Source of the DNA: Marinobacter szutsaonensis
GTDB taxonomy: Bacteria > Pseudomonadota > Gammaproteobacteria > Pseudomonadales > Oleiphilaceae
Length of the DNA: 64,000 nt
Reading direction: 5' to 3'
NCBI RefSeq assembly: GCF_039523335.1
Contig: NZ_BAAAFC010000001.1
Location: 372,001-436,000 of the forward strand
Shown here: in pieces, positions 55,610 to 64,000 of the stretch
Position numbering within the stretch: position 1 is the stretch's first letter
Layout: every line of letters begins with the position of its first letter
Notes under the pieces: model-generated
Told to the model about the DNA's origin: nothing
Databases searched by the model: none
The model's input: the letters and a program-made list of their open reading frames with translations, nothing else
Made by a program: the position numbers and the translations under genes

Positions 55610-58600
55610 GTTCCGCCAATTTCAACCCGTTCGCCGGCGGCGAATTGCTGAGGGTTGCCCCCGCCACAGGACCGCAACGGGAGATCATTGCTTCAGCCCA
55701 GCTTAGCGATGTGGCGAATACCGCCTTCAACGAAGCCGTGTCGGTCAGATTGAATGGCAATCTGGATGTCGACCTGCTTCGGAGCTGTTTCGACTCGCTG
55801 ATCGCAAGGCATGAAATCCTGAGGGCGACGTTTTCAAGGAACGGTACAGAAATCTGCCTCCATGAAACTTCTCTGTTCGAACTCGAGTTCGAGGATCTCA
55901 CCGGCTACCCGGAAGAGGAGCAGGATCTGGTCATCCGCGACCTCTGGAGGAATATCGCGATTTCGCCAATGAACCTCGAAGAAGGGCCTCTGATATATGC
56001 CTGGCTCAAAAAGCTCAACGGGACAAGCCATGAGCTGATCTTCGCGGCACATCACATCGTCTGTGACGGCTGGTCCATCGGGCTCATACTCTCCGAGCTT
56101 GCAGAGTCCTATGGCAATAACGGCATGGGCGCTGATGATCCGGCAGCCGATATCTCATTTTTCGATTACGCGGAACAGGTCGACTCACGGGAAATCAGCA
56201 ACCAGGACAACGATTACTGGATAGAACGCTTTGCTGAGGTTCCGACCAACCTGGATCTTCCCCTGGACTTTCCGAGGCCGAATTTCCGGACCTTCGATGC
56301 AACCCGGCTGGATTATCGGATTGACCCCCAGCTGGCGAAACAGTTGCCAAAAACGGCAGCCGGCCTGAAAGTCAGTATGGTGAATATGGTCCTGGCCGGC
56401 TATTTCGTACTGCTGCATCGGCTGACCGCTAACGAGGACATCGTTGTCGGTTTACCCGTGGCGGGTCAGGCCACCCAGAACAGGCTCAACCAGATCGGCC
56501 ACATGGTTCATCTTCTGCCGATTCGCACCCGGCTGACCCCGGACACACTGTTCTCCGAGCTGTGCAAGCAGGTGAAATCCGAAGTGCTCAATGCCACCGA
56601 GCATTCAAACTTCACGTTCGGCAAACTGATCGAAGCAATTAAGGTTGACCGCTGCCGCGTGCCCTTGATCAACACCATTTTCAACATTGATCAGCCGCTG
56701 GAATCGATACAGTTCGGCGATGTATCAGGCAAGGTTCGCACGGTTCCGCGGGCTGCCGAGAATTTCGAACTGTTCCTGAATATCCTGCCCACATCGGAAA
56801 GCCTGACCATAGAGGCCACATACTCTACGGCACTGTTCAGCGAACCGACTATCAAATCCTGGCTGCAAGCGCTGGAGAATATTCTGGTATCCGCCACAAC
56901 CAATGTCGACCTGGCCATCGGCAGCATTCCGCTGACAACCCGGGAACCGGAAATCGTAGCGACCATCAACAGGACAGATGCAGAACTCGCTAATGCGACG
57001 GTGATTGACGCCCTTCGAGCGCAGTTGACAGGCTCACCGGAGAGCATCGCGTGCGCTTTCGGCGGTCGGAGCTGGAGTTACAGGGAGCTCGAAGCCCGCA
57101 GCAACGCAGTTGCATCAAGCCTCGCAGACAAAGGAATCAAAGCGGGTGATACCGTCGCCGTTTGCGTGGAGCGTTCGGATGCTGCGCTCGCAGCCATTCT
57201 CGGTATTTTCAGGTTAGGCGCCGTCTACCTGCCCCTTGACCCGGACTTCCCGGAATCCCGGCTGCAATACATGATTGAGGATGCCGGCGCATCCGCCCTG
57301 GTGGTTGACCAGGTAACGCCTGCGTCAATCGCCAGGGCGGAACTGGCCAGACTCGACATCACCGAATTCGATAATGAACGGTCAACCCAGCCAAAGGCGC
57401 CGGTGCCTGAGGCGGGCCCCACCCCCGATCAGACCGCGTACATTATCTACACCTCCGGCTCCACCGGGAAACCCAAAGGGGTCCTGATACCTCACCGGGC
57501 ACTGATCAACTTTCTGGAAAGCATGGCCCACAAGCCCGGCTGCAACCCTGGCGACAGGCTGCTGGCCGTCACCACCTTCTCGTTCGATATTTCGTTCCTG
57601 GAGTTGCTGCTGCCGCTCACCCAGGGGGCAACGACCGTCATTGCAGACAAAGACAGCGTGAAGGATGGAGAGAAGCTCCGTCAGCTCATCCTGGACCACA
57701 ACATCACCATCATGCAGGCCACGCCTGCCACCTGGCGCATGTTGCTGGAGACTGACTGGCGGCACGATGGCACAGAAATGAAAGGACTCTGCGGCGGTGA
57801 ACCACTCCCGCAAGATCTGGTAAGGGATCTCTCGGGCACCCTGCGGGAACTCTGGAACATGTATGGACCGACCGAGACAACCGTCTGGTCGACCTGTCAT
57901 CCGCTTCGGCCTGCTGACCGGATGATTTCCATCGGCAAGCCGATCAATAACACCCGGATCCACATTCTCGATCGGGAACAGAATCCCGTCCCCGTCTCCT
58001 GCCCTGGCGAGCTTCACATTGGCGGACTCGGTCTGGCCAGGGGCTACCACAACCGACCGGAGCTTACCGCCGAAAAGTACATTGACCATCCGGTTTTCGG
58101 GAGACTTTACGCCACCGGTGATCTGGCCAAATGGTCGCCGGATGGCAACATTCTGCACCTGGGACGGATGGATGATCAGGTCAAGGTGCGCGGCTTTCGC
58201 ATTGAGCTCGGCGATATCGAATCTGCCCTTGCTGCCTGCGCCGATGTCCGCTCGGCCTGTGCCTATGTCTGGGAGCTGGCTCCCGGCGACGCTCGCATTG
58301 TAGGTTGCGTGGTACCGGATTCCGCCTCAGAATCCAATGTGGTTGCTATCCGCAAGGAACTGCGGAAGCAGGTGCCGGCCTACATGATTCCCCAGTATAT
58401 CCTGACCATCGACAGCGTGCCCCTGAGCCCGAGTGGCAAGATCGACCGCCGTCGTCTGCCAAGGCCGGAGCTGCGCGAATCCAGCATCCTCAAAGCCTCA
58501 GCCCTCGCCAACGAGACCGAGGAGATGATTGCCGGAATCTGGTCCGACGTACTCAATTCCCGTTCACAGATTGTGCGGGAAGACAATTTTTTCAGTCTCG

Positions 58601-60117
58601 GTGGTCATTCGCTGCTGGCATTGCAGGCCATTCGCAGAATTGAAAGCCAGACCGGAATCCGGCTGACACCCGAGGATATCGTTGGGTTGAGCCTCAGTGA
58701 AATTGCCGAGAAGCTCTCCCACAGCAAGCCGGCTGCCCAGGAGCATGAGGACTCGCCAGCGGACCTGCCTGTGGCGGCGCAGCGCCTGCTGAGTCGAGAA
58801 CAAACCAGGATCCTGTTGCGCCAGCTTTCCTATCCGGACAACGTCTGCAACAACCTGCCTGCCTCGTGGCTCCTCGAGGGTGAGCTTGATATCGAGAATT
58901 TCACCAGAAGCCTGATGAAAGTGTTCGAGCGACAAACTGCGCTCAGAACCGTGATTACCCAAAAGGGCGGGCGTTATCAGCAAGGCATTCTGCCGGTAAA
59001 GCAGGTGCCTGTTTTAGAGATAGTCGACCTGTCAAAGGAAGACAATCCCCGGGAAACCGCTTTGGAGCAGTCCAGGGAACTGGCCTTCCGCCCCTTCAAG
59101 GTACTGGATCGGCCCTTGTTCCGTTCCACCCTCTTCATTCTCGGAGATTCCAGCTATCACTACGTCTTTGTTCCACACCAACTGATTTTTGATGGCTGGT
59201 CTTTCGACATCTTCCTGAAGGAGCTGGAAGATGCCTATCTTGTCCTCAGCGGCGCCGGGCGGGAGAAACCCAACAAGCTGGCGTTTGAGTTCAGGGACTA
59301 TGCGGAATGGTCGTTAACCCACGGCGCACTGACCGAGCACATTGATTACCACAAAGCCAGACTGGGCTCCGCTCTGGCTTCCGCCGGCAGCTCGACAGAG
59401 ACTGATCGTGACGCCAGCGCCGGCGAATGCGCCCGCGAGAACCTTGTATTTCCGGAGGCGGATCTGGAAGCCGCGGAAGCATCGGCCAATGAGCTTGGGC
59501 TCAAGGTTCACGAACTGCTGTTCTGCCTTTTTGCCGAGGCAACTTCGAGGATTTCTGGCAGCGACAAAATCCTTCTGGGTATCCCCACCTCCGGCCGTCA
59601 TCGGGCTGACGTGATCAACCTGGTTGGCAGCTTTGTAACCACGATTCCGTGCCTGTTCCTGGTGCCTCAGACCGGCGCCCGAAATCGTCTTGCCAGTCTC
59701 AGCAAACAGCTCAGGGAAGCGCTCGAGCATCAGAAGGTCAGCTATGCCGACCTTGTCAGAAAGACACCGGCCGAACAGGTCATGTTTCCTCATTTTGTGA
59801 AGGCCAGCTTTGCCTTTCAGGATATTCGCAACCGGCCAACTTCGATTGCCAATCTCACACTCAAGCAGCTGGATTTGCCGCGGCTCAACACGGAATACCC
59901 CATCGAATTCTGGGTACGTATCCAGCCCGGCGGCTTTCTTGGTGTGTTCGATTACGACAAAGCGTCTGTGCAGGACGAGACCATACAGGCCCTCAAAGAC
60001 GCTTTTGCGGAACTTGTTGCCGGCTTGAACAAGCTCAAGGCTGAGGAATTTAACGAAGTGGCACAGCCCGAAGCACAAGCAGTAAGGAAGCCATTCTGGC
60101 GCAGGCTGTTCCAGTAA
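55606..60117 (+). CDS. NRPS (C-A-PCP-C), glycine predicted
   Basis: 1503 residues. Condensation domain 1 (about 10-440) has intact HHIVCDG (His ~149). The adenylation domain (about 470-960) has YTSGSTGKPKG, FDISFLEL and MYGPTETTVW, and its specificity residues read by eye are D-I-L-Q-L-G-M-V-W-K, a near match to known glycine codes. The carrier Ser ~1002 lies in SLGGHSLLA. Condensation domain 2 (about 1055-1480) has HQLIFDG in place of HHxxxDG, so the second, catalytic His is Gln. No thioesterase, reductase or epimerase follows. The protein ends in a basic tail (FWRRLFQ). It is translationally coupled to the NRPS-PKS gene, so the two form one assembly line. Confidence 0.93.
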   Translation: MSSANFNPFAGGELLRVAPATGPQREIIASAQLSDVANTAFNEAVSVRLNGNLDVDLLRSCFDSLIARHEILRATFSRNGTEICLHETSLFELEFEDLTGYPEEEQDLVIRDLWRNIAISPMNLEEGPLIYAWLKKLNGTSHELIFAAHHIVCDGWSIGLILSELAESYGNNGMGADDPAADISFFDYAEQVDSREISNQDNDYWIERFAEVPTNLDLPLDFPRPNFRTFDATRLDYRIDPQLAKQLPKTAAGLKVSMVNMVLAGYFVLLHRLTANEDIVVGLPVAGQATQNRLNQIGHMVHLLPIRTRLTPDTLFSELCKQVKSEVLNATEHSNFTFGKLIEAIKVDRCRVPLINTIFNIDQPLESIQFGDVSGKVRTVPRAAENFELFLNILPTSESLTIEATYSTALFSEPTIKSWLQALENILVSATTNVDLAIGSIPLTTREPEIVATINRTDAELANATVIDALRAQLTGSPESIACAFGGRSWSYRELEARSNAVASSLADKGIKAGDTVAVCVERSDAALAAILGIFRLGAVYLPLDPDFPESRLQYMIEDAGASALVVDQVTPASIARAELARLDITEFDNERSTQPKAPVPEAGPTPDQTAYIIYTSGSTGKPKGVLIPHRALINFLESMAHKPGCNPGDRLLAVTTFSFDISFLELLLPLTQGATTVIADKDSVKDGEKLRQLILDHNITIMQATPATWRMLLETDWRHDGTEMKGLCGGEPLPQDLVRDLSGTLRELWNMYGPTETTVWSTCHPLRPADRMISIGKPINNTRIHILDREQNPVPVSCPGELHIGGLGLARGYHNRPELTAEKYIDHPVFGRLYATGDLAKWSPDGNILHLGRMDDQVKVRGFRIELGDIESALAACADVRSACAYVWELAPGDARIVGCVVPDSASESNVVAIRKELRKQVPAYMIPQYILTIDSVPLSPSGKIDRRRLPRPELRESSILKASALANETEEMIAGIWSDVLNSRSQIVREDNFFSLGGHSLLALQAIRRIESQTGIRLTPEDIVGLSLSEIAEKLSHSKPAAQEHEDSPADLPVAAQRLLSREQTRILLRQLSYPDNVCNNLPASWLLEGELDIENFTRSLMKVFERQTALRTVITQKGGRYQQGILPVKQVPVLEIVDLSKEDNPRETALEQSRELAFRPFKVLDRPLFRSTLFILGDSSYHYVFVPHQLIFDGWSFDIFLKELEDAYLVLSGAGREKPNKLAFEFRDYAEWSLTHGALTEHIDYHKARLGSALASAGSSTETDRDASAGECARENLVFPEADLEAAEASANELGLKVHELLFCLFAEATSRISGSDKILLGIPTSGRHRADVINLVGSFVTTIPCLFLVPQTGARNRLASLSKQLREALEHQKVSYADLVRKTPAEQVMFPHFVKASFAFQDIRNRPTSIANLTLKQLDLPRLNTEYPIEFWVRIQPGGFLGVFDYDKASVQDETIQALKDAFAELVAGLNKLKAEEFNEVAQPEAQAVRKPFWRRLFQ

Positions 60118-60138
60118 CGACAGGATCAGACGTTCGAG

Positions 60139-60882
60139 ATGATAGAACCGTTTTTCTTTGATGACGACCGCCTGTTTGGCTGCTACTCGTCGGCAACAGA
60201 CCCGAATGCCGATACGGTCGTGGTGGTGTGCCCTCCACTCTTCGACGAATACCGACGTACCTACCGGGCATTGTCCGACCTCGCAGTGGCAATTGCGGAG
60301 CGTGGAGTTCATGCCTTCCGCTTCGATTACTATGGGACAGCGGAGTCCTGGGGACTGCTGTCCGAAGCGACCATTGAGCGATGGCTCAGCGACATCGAAG
60401 AAGCCATTGAAGAAGGATTGGCCGTTTCAGGGGCAGATCGAGTGGTGTTGCTGGGTGTTCGCTTTGGCGCAACGCTGGCCGCGCAGATCCACCATCCCCG
60501 GGTAAGCAATCGGGTGTTCTGGGATCCCATTCTATCGGGCCAACATTATCTGGCCTGGCTGAGTGAGGTTGACCAGATCCTGCGCCAAAGGCACCAATCG
60601 GCTGCCCGGGAGAACAAAGTCAGATTCGAAGACATCGAGTACCACAATTTTGAGCTTCCTCCTGCCCTGGCAACCGGTATGGCGGAACTCACCATCCCGG
60701 AAAGTATTCTTAACGATCCCGACCGATGCTTTACCGTTTCAACCGATCCGGATTTCTGTCAGCGGTCGGGACCGGGCAACTGCCTGTACCCCGGTATCAG
60801 CTATGACTGGCCCTACTACCATGATGGCGTCATTACCCAGAAGCCGGTGCTGGAGGCTTTACTGGATCGGGTGTGCGTATGA
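60139..60882 (+). CDS. Alpha/beta hydrolase-like protein (exosortase A-associated hydrolase 2-like), nucleophile missing
   Basis: 247 residues with an alpha/beta-hydrolase core (VVVVCPPLFDEYRRTYRALS, FRFDYYGTAESWG). The nucleophile elbow reads LLGVRFGATLA, with Arg where Ser, Cys or Asp is expected. From memory, exosortase A system-associated hydrolase 2 proteins share such a GxRxG elbow. It follows the NRPS by 21 bases and overlaps the next hydrolase gene by 4. It may be a binding or scaffold protein rather than a hydrolase. Confidence 0.78.
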   Translation: MIEPFFFDDDRLFGCYSSATDPNADTVVVVCPPLFDEYRRTYRALSDLAVAIAERGVHAFRFDYYGTAESWGLLSEATIERWLSDIEEAIEEGLAVSGADRVVLLGVRFGATLAAQIHHPRVSNRVFWDPILSGQHYLAWLSEVDQILRQRHQSAARENKVRFEDIEYHNFELPPALATGMAELTIPESILNDPDRCFTVSTDPDFCQRSGPGNCLYPGISYDWPYYHDGVITQKPVLEALLDRVCV

Positions 60883-61720
60883 TCAGAGAACAGGTGTTCA
60901 CCTACGGCGAGTACCAACACGGCATAGGTGTCCTTTCAGAGCCTGAAGACACTGCTGATAGCCCCATCGTGGTGTTGCTGAATGCGGGGCTCTCTCACCG
61001 GGCAGAACCTTACCGCCTCAATGTATTGCTTGGCCGAAAGCTGGCTGAACAGGGATACATAGCGCTGAGGGTCGATCTTTCCGGAAAAGGCGATTCGCCC
61101 GCGCGTCCCACGATGACCAACCGGGAATCAGTCGCTCTCGACTGGTCCTACATCCGGAAATCCCTCGACAAACTCTACGGTCCCCGAACACTCCTGATTT
61201 TCGGGCTATGCTCCGGTGCGGACAACGGCATCAAGCTTTGTGCCGAAGACCCTGACATCAAAGGCCTGATACTGCTGGACCCGGTATCCCGGCAAGATCC
61301 CGGCTTTTCAAAACGGGATTTCCTGCGAAAGAAGTCGGAGGCCAAGCGGTCTTAGGAAGACAATCAGGCTGGTCAACTCCTTGGCTCACAGAACGACATG
61401 GCTACGATCCGACTTCTCCGATGGATCTCAGGGATGAGCCGAATGATGACGACATGAATCGGTGCTTCGAGGGGCTTACAGACAGGAATGGCAGAGTGTA
61501 TGCAGTGTTCACCAGCCAGGCCCTCTACCACTACAATCAGCGCGGCCAGTTCGCCTCAGCCATGGGCGTTGAAGGCCTTGAAGATATTACGGAAGAGGTT
61601 TTCTGGCCCAATGCCAAACACATCTTTCCGATTGAAGCACACAGGAACCGGCTTATTGACGCTGTGTCGGAATGGGCAGGCAGGCATCTGACTCATTTTC
61701 AGAGCCTGAATCCAGAATGA
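60879..61720 (+). pseudogene. Alpha/beta hydrolase (exosortase A-associated hydrolase 1-like), split by a frameshift
   Basis: The N-terminal part runs from the ATG at 60879 (overlapping the previous stop) to a TAG at 61353-61355 and contains GYIALRVDLSGKGDSP and the elbow FGLCSGADNG with a Cys nucleophile, like the exosortase hydrolase 1 family. The frame one base back is open from before 61262 to the TGA at 61718-61720 and encodes what looks like the missing C-terminus (AVFTSQALYHYNQRGQ, then HIFPIEAHRNRLIDAVSEWA, with the likely catalytic His). A one-base deletion, or a two-base insertion, somewhere near 61260-61350 would explain this. A sequencing error, a true mutation or -1 frameshifting near CGAAAGAAG (61326-61334) cannot be told apart here. 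Alternatively the two parts are made as separate proteins. Confidence 0.72.
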
Positions 61721-63564
61721 AACTTTTCCTCGTTACTGTGTCGCTGCTGCTGATCGGCCTCATTTCCGTTGCGGCCTACCATTCCACCGGCGTGAAGCAG
61801 TGGCTCGGAGACATCACCATGCCGATACGCGAGGGGATGCAGCGATCACGGAACGTGATGATTCCCATGCGAGACGGTGTTCGCCTTGCCACCGATGTCT
61901 ACCTGCCTTTGGGCGATGACGAGCAATACCCGGTGATTTATATACGCACTACCTATGGCGGAATCGAGTTCAGTACGGTCCGACATTTTATCAAACATAA
62001 CTACGCAGTCCTGGTGCAGCACGTTCGTGGCCGGTTTTACTCCGAAGGACAATATGAAAGCCCTTACGGAACCGCGCGTGAGGATGGGTATGACACGATT
62101 GACTGGATAGTTTCCCAACCCTGGTCCACTGAAAAAGTTGGTACTTTCGGCTGCTCTTACCTGGGAGAAACCCAGATCATGCTCGCTGCCGAGAATCACC
62201 CGAACCATATCGCCATGATTGCTGCCGGTGCCGGGGGCGCCATTGGCAAAGCCAAAGACAGTTTCGGCTATTTTGGCGTGTTCGAGAATGGGGTTTTGAA
62301 CCTGGCATCGGGCCTCGGCTGGTTCACGGCGGAAACCGCCCAGGGCTTCAAGGTACCTCCCAGGCCGGATGACTATGAAGAGCGAATGCGTACCTTCATG
62401 GACTACCTGCCCGTAGCCGGCATTGCGGAAAAAGTGGTTCCTTACGAAAACAACTTCGAAGACATCGTCAACCACTCACTGACAGATACCTGGTGGGACA
62501 AACAAGGTACCATCGGCCCGGACGACCAGTTTTCGGTAGCCACCCTGCACATCAATGACTGGTTTGACCAGACCGCCCACGATACCTTCAGGCTCGCGGA
62601 ACACATGGCAGAGAACGCCCGCCATCCCCGTGCCCGCTCCCAGCACGTCCTGATGGCTCCCGGCTTGCATTGCGGAGCGGGAAAACTGACGGAAGGCGAG
62701 GTCACCATCGGCGAAATGTCATTCGATTACGTCGCCAAGGACTTCCGGCAACTCTATATCGACTGGTTTGATCATTGGCTCAAGGACAAACCGACAGAGC
62801 TCCCGCCACCGTTCGAGTACTACACCATTCATTCAGCACAATGGGACAGCGCGGAGCAATGGCCACCCGCCGCGACCACACGCCAGCGCTTTGATTTGCT
62901 CACGGACCATCGCCTGGAGCGAAACCAAAACCGAACAACCGAAACCAACGAACATACCGGAAACTTTCACGAGTTCACCTACGATCCCAGGGATCCAGTT
63001 CCTACCCTGGGAGGACCGATCTGTTGCACCTATCGTCCGGACGACAAGCCTGGCCCGCTCGACCAGCGACCATTGCTATCGCGCGACGATGTACTGGTCT
63101 ACTCGGGAGAACCGCTAACAGAAGCTATAGAGCTGGTTGGCAATGCAAAGATCGTTCTGTACGTCTCGACTGACGCACTGGACACGGATTTCACTGTGAA
63201 GATGGTTGACCAGTACCCCGATGGCCGGGTTTTCAACCTCCAGGACGGCGTTGTTCGCATGCGCTACCGCAATGGCGTTGAAAACCCCGACCTGGTCGAG
63301 CCCGGCCAGATCTACAGGATTGAACTGGAGATGCGCCCCATCGCCTATCGTTTCCGGGAGGGACACAGGATCCAGTTTCATATTTCCAGCAGTAACTTCC
63401 CGCGCCTGGCGCGGAACCTTAACACCGGCAAGAATGAATATAGCGACTCAGAGATAGTTGTGGCCACGAACAGAGTCTACGTGGGCGGGAACACCGGATC
63501 TTTTGTGGAGCTTCCGATCAAAGTTCCGGAGGGAGATAACGGAGGTTATCAAACCCCTGAATAA
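61717..63564 (+). CDS. CocE/NonD (X-Pro dipeptidyl-peptidase S15-type) hydrolase, membrane anchored
   Basis: 615 residues from the ATG at 61717, which overlaps the previous stop (ATGA); the longer frame adds 15 unlikely residues. An N-terminal hydrophobic segment (FLVTVSLLLIGLISVAAYHS) acts as a signal anchor. The catalytic domain begins VMIPMRDGVRLATDVYLPLG and has the nucleophile Ser147 in FGCSYLGE, with candidate Asp in INDWFD and His in GLHCGAG. The C-terminal jelly-roll domain ends near SEIVVATNRVYVGGNTGSFV. Family members cleave esters or amide bonds of acyl or peptide compounds. It could process or release the NRPS product in the periplasm. Confidence 0.88.
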   Translation: MKLFLVTVSLLLIGLISVAAYHSTGVKQWLGDITMPIREGMQRSRNVMIPMRDGVRLATDVYLPLGDDEQYPVIYIRTTYGGIEFSTVRHFIKHNYAVLVQHVRGRFYSEGQYESPYGTAREDGYDTIDWIVSQPWSTEKVGTFGCSYLGETQIMLAAENHPNHIAMIAAGAGGAIGKAKDSFGYFGVFENGVLNLASGLGWFTAETAQGFKVPPRPDDYEERMRTFMDYLPVAGIAEKVVPYENNFEDIVNHSLTDTWWDKQGTIGPDDQFSVATLHINDWFDQTAHDTFRLAEHMAENARHPRARSQHVLMAPGLHCGAGKLTEGEVTIGEMSFDYVAKDFRQLYIDWFDHWLKDKPTELPPPFEYYTIHSAQWDSAEQWPPAATTRQRFDLLTDHRLERNQNRTTETNEHTGNFHEFTYDPRDPVPTLGGPICCTYRPDDKPGPLDQRPLLSRDDVLVYSGEPLTEAIELVGNAKIVLYVSTDALDTDFTVKMVDQYPDGRVFNLQDGVVRMRYRNGVENPDLVEPGQIYRIELEMRPIAYRFREGHRIQFHISSSNFPRLARNLNTGKNEYSDSEIVVATNRVYVGGNTGSFVELPIKVPEGDNGGYQTPE

Positions 63565-63594
63565 GACCTCATTTTCAGCAAAGGGAGTTGTGAT

Positions 63595-64000
63595 ATGTCT
63601 ACCAATTCATTTATCGACACCATCAAACAAATGCCTCCCATGCTTTCCTGGCGAGAGCACAGGTATGAACGCGAGTTCGCCCATCACACAAACAGCTTCA
63701 GAGGTGTCTTCAACAGCTTTGAAGAGGCATTGGCATCAGCCCCGAAAACCAAGGCAAAAGGCTTCAACGTCGACGAATTTGTCGGATACTTTGATAATCG
63801 ACGCAACCGACTCTTTCTCTACGACTACCCGGTTCTTTTCTGGCTGGACAGGATACTCCAAGACAAGAGCCGCGTGTTCGATATAGGCGGCAACACCGGC
63901 GTCCACTACGTCGCGTATCGACCGTATCTCCGGGCCTGGGAGCAGGTGCAATGGGAGATTTGCGAAGTCCCTGTGGTTGCTGAGGCAGGCAGAAAGTTTG
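63595..64000 (+). CDS. Putative SAM-dependent methyltransferase (TIGR04325-like), 3' truncated
   Basis: The ATG at 63595 follows an AAGGGAG site. The visible 135 residues include the SAM-binding motif SRVFDIGGNTGVHYVAYRPY and then a W-E-I-C-E-V-P-V motif after the second strand, as in the TIGR04325 methyltransferase family found in polysaccharide and natural product clusters. The gene runs past the window edge. It is 30 bases after the CocE-like gene, probably co-transcribed. Confidence 0.78.
   Translation, partial: MSTNSFIDTIKQMPPMLSWREHRYEREFAHHTNSFRGVFNSFEEALASAPKTKAKGFNVDEFVGYFDNRRNRLFLYDYPVLFWLDRILQDKSRVFDIGGNTGVHYVAYRPYLRAWEQVQWEICEVPVVAEAGRKF

Overview
The window looks like chromosome from a marine gammaproteobacterium, most likely Marinobacter or a close relative. 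This is inferred from the high-GC coding style, the gene order dnaX-ybaB-recR-rnd-ycgL-ycgN, and a ketoacyl synthase III / FadD / MaoC set typical of lipid-storing marine bacteria. No rRNA, tRNA, insertion sequence, CRISPR array or prophage was recognised.

Layout. (1) 1-1945: the 3' part of a MalT-like LuxR regulator. (2) 2195-6816, minus strand: exeA-gspB-dinG. (3) 6912-17342: mostly stand-alone lipid and RNA genes, namely an MlaA-like protein with a patatin phospholipase, a thioesterase, a FabH-like ketosynthase, HrpA, FadD and a MaoC hydratase. (4) 17395-25401, minus strand: a tight eight-gene operon of three TPR envelope proteins, a small secreted protein, an ExbB/TolQ-type channel, two ExbD/TolR proteins and a TonB/AgmX-like transducer. 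(5) 25402-25887: a non-coding stretch with an orphan terminator and three REP-like palindromes; the same repeat family also lies in frame inside the TonB-like gene. (6) 25888-33311, minus strand: a MoxR/VWA pair, the rnd-ycgL-ycgN set, recR, ybaB, dnaX and the 4.5S SRP RNA. (7) 33403-36967: a 2OG-Fe(II) oxygenase, a mutarotase, an acyltransferase and an SDR protein. (8) 37016-44907: the exosortase-A regulatory and processing core prsK, prsR, prsT and an xrtA-epsI fusion. (9) 44904-48706, minus strand: a formyltransferase, a FemAB-like acyltransferase, a JmjC-like cupin protein and a GNAT acetyltransferase. (10) 48935-64000: a hybrid NRPS-PKS-aminotransferase, a second NRPS, two alpha/beta hydrolases resembling the exosortase-A-associated hydrolases 2 and 1 (the latter frameshifted), a membrane-anchored CocE/NonD hydrolase and the start of a methyltransferase gene.

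The most interesting unit is 37016 to the right edge. Exosortase-A loci usually sit with exopolysaccharide genes and often carry a separate AMP ligase, carrier protein, PLP enzyme and two odd hydrolases. Here the ligase, carrier and PLP functions appear to be replaced by a two-protein assembly line: A-PCP-KS-AT-ACP-aminotransferase, then C-A(Gly)-PCP-C. By colinearity it should build an amino acid + malonate + beta-transamination + glycine unit. It has no thioesterase, and its terminal condensation domain lacks the catalytic histidine. No polysaccharide genes and no PEP-CTERM substrate are visible in the window.
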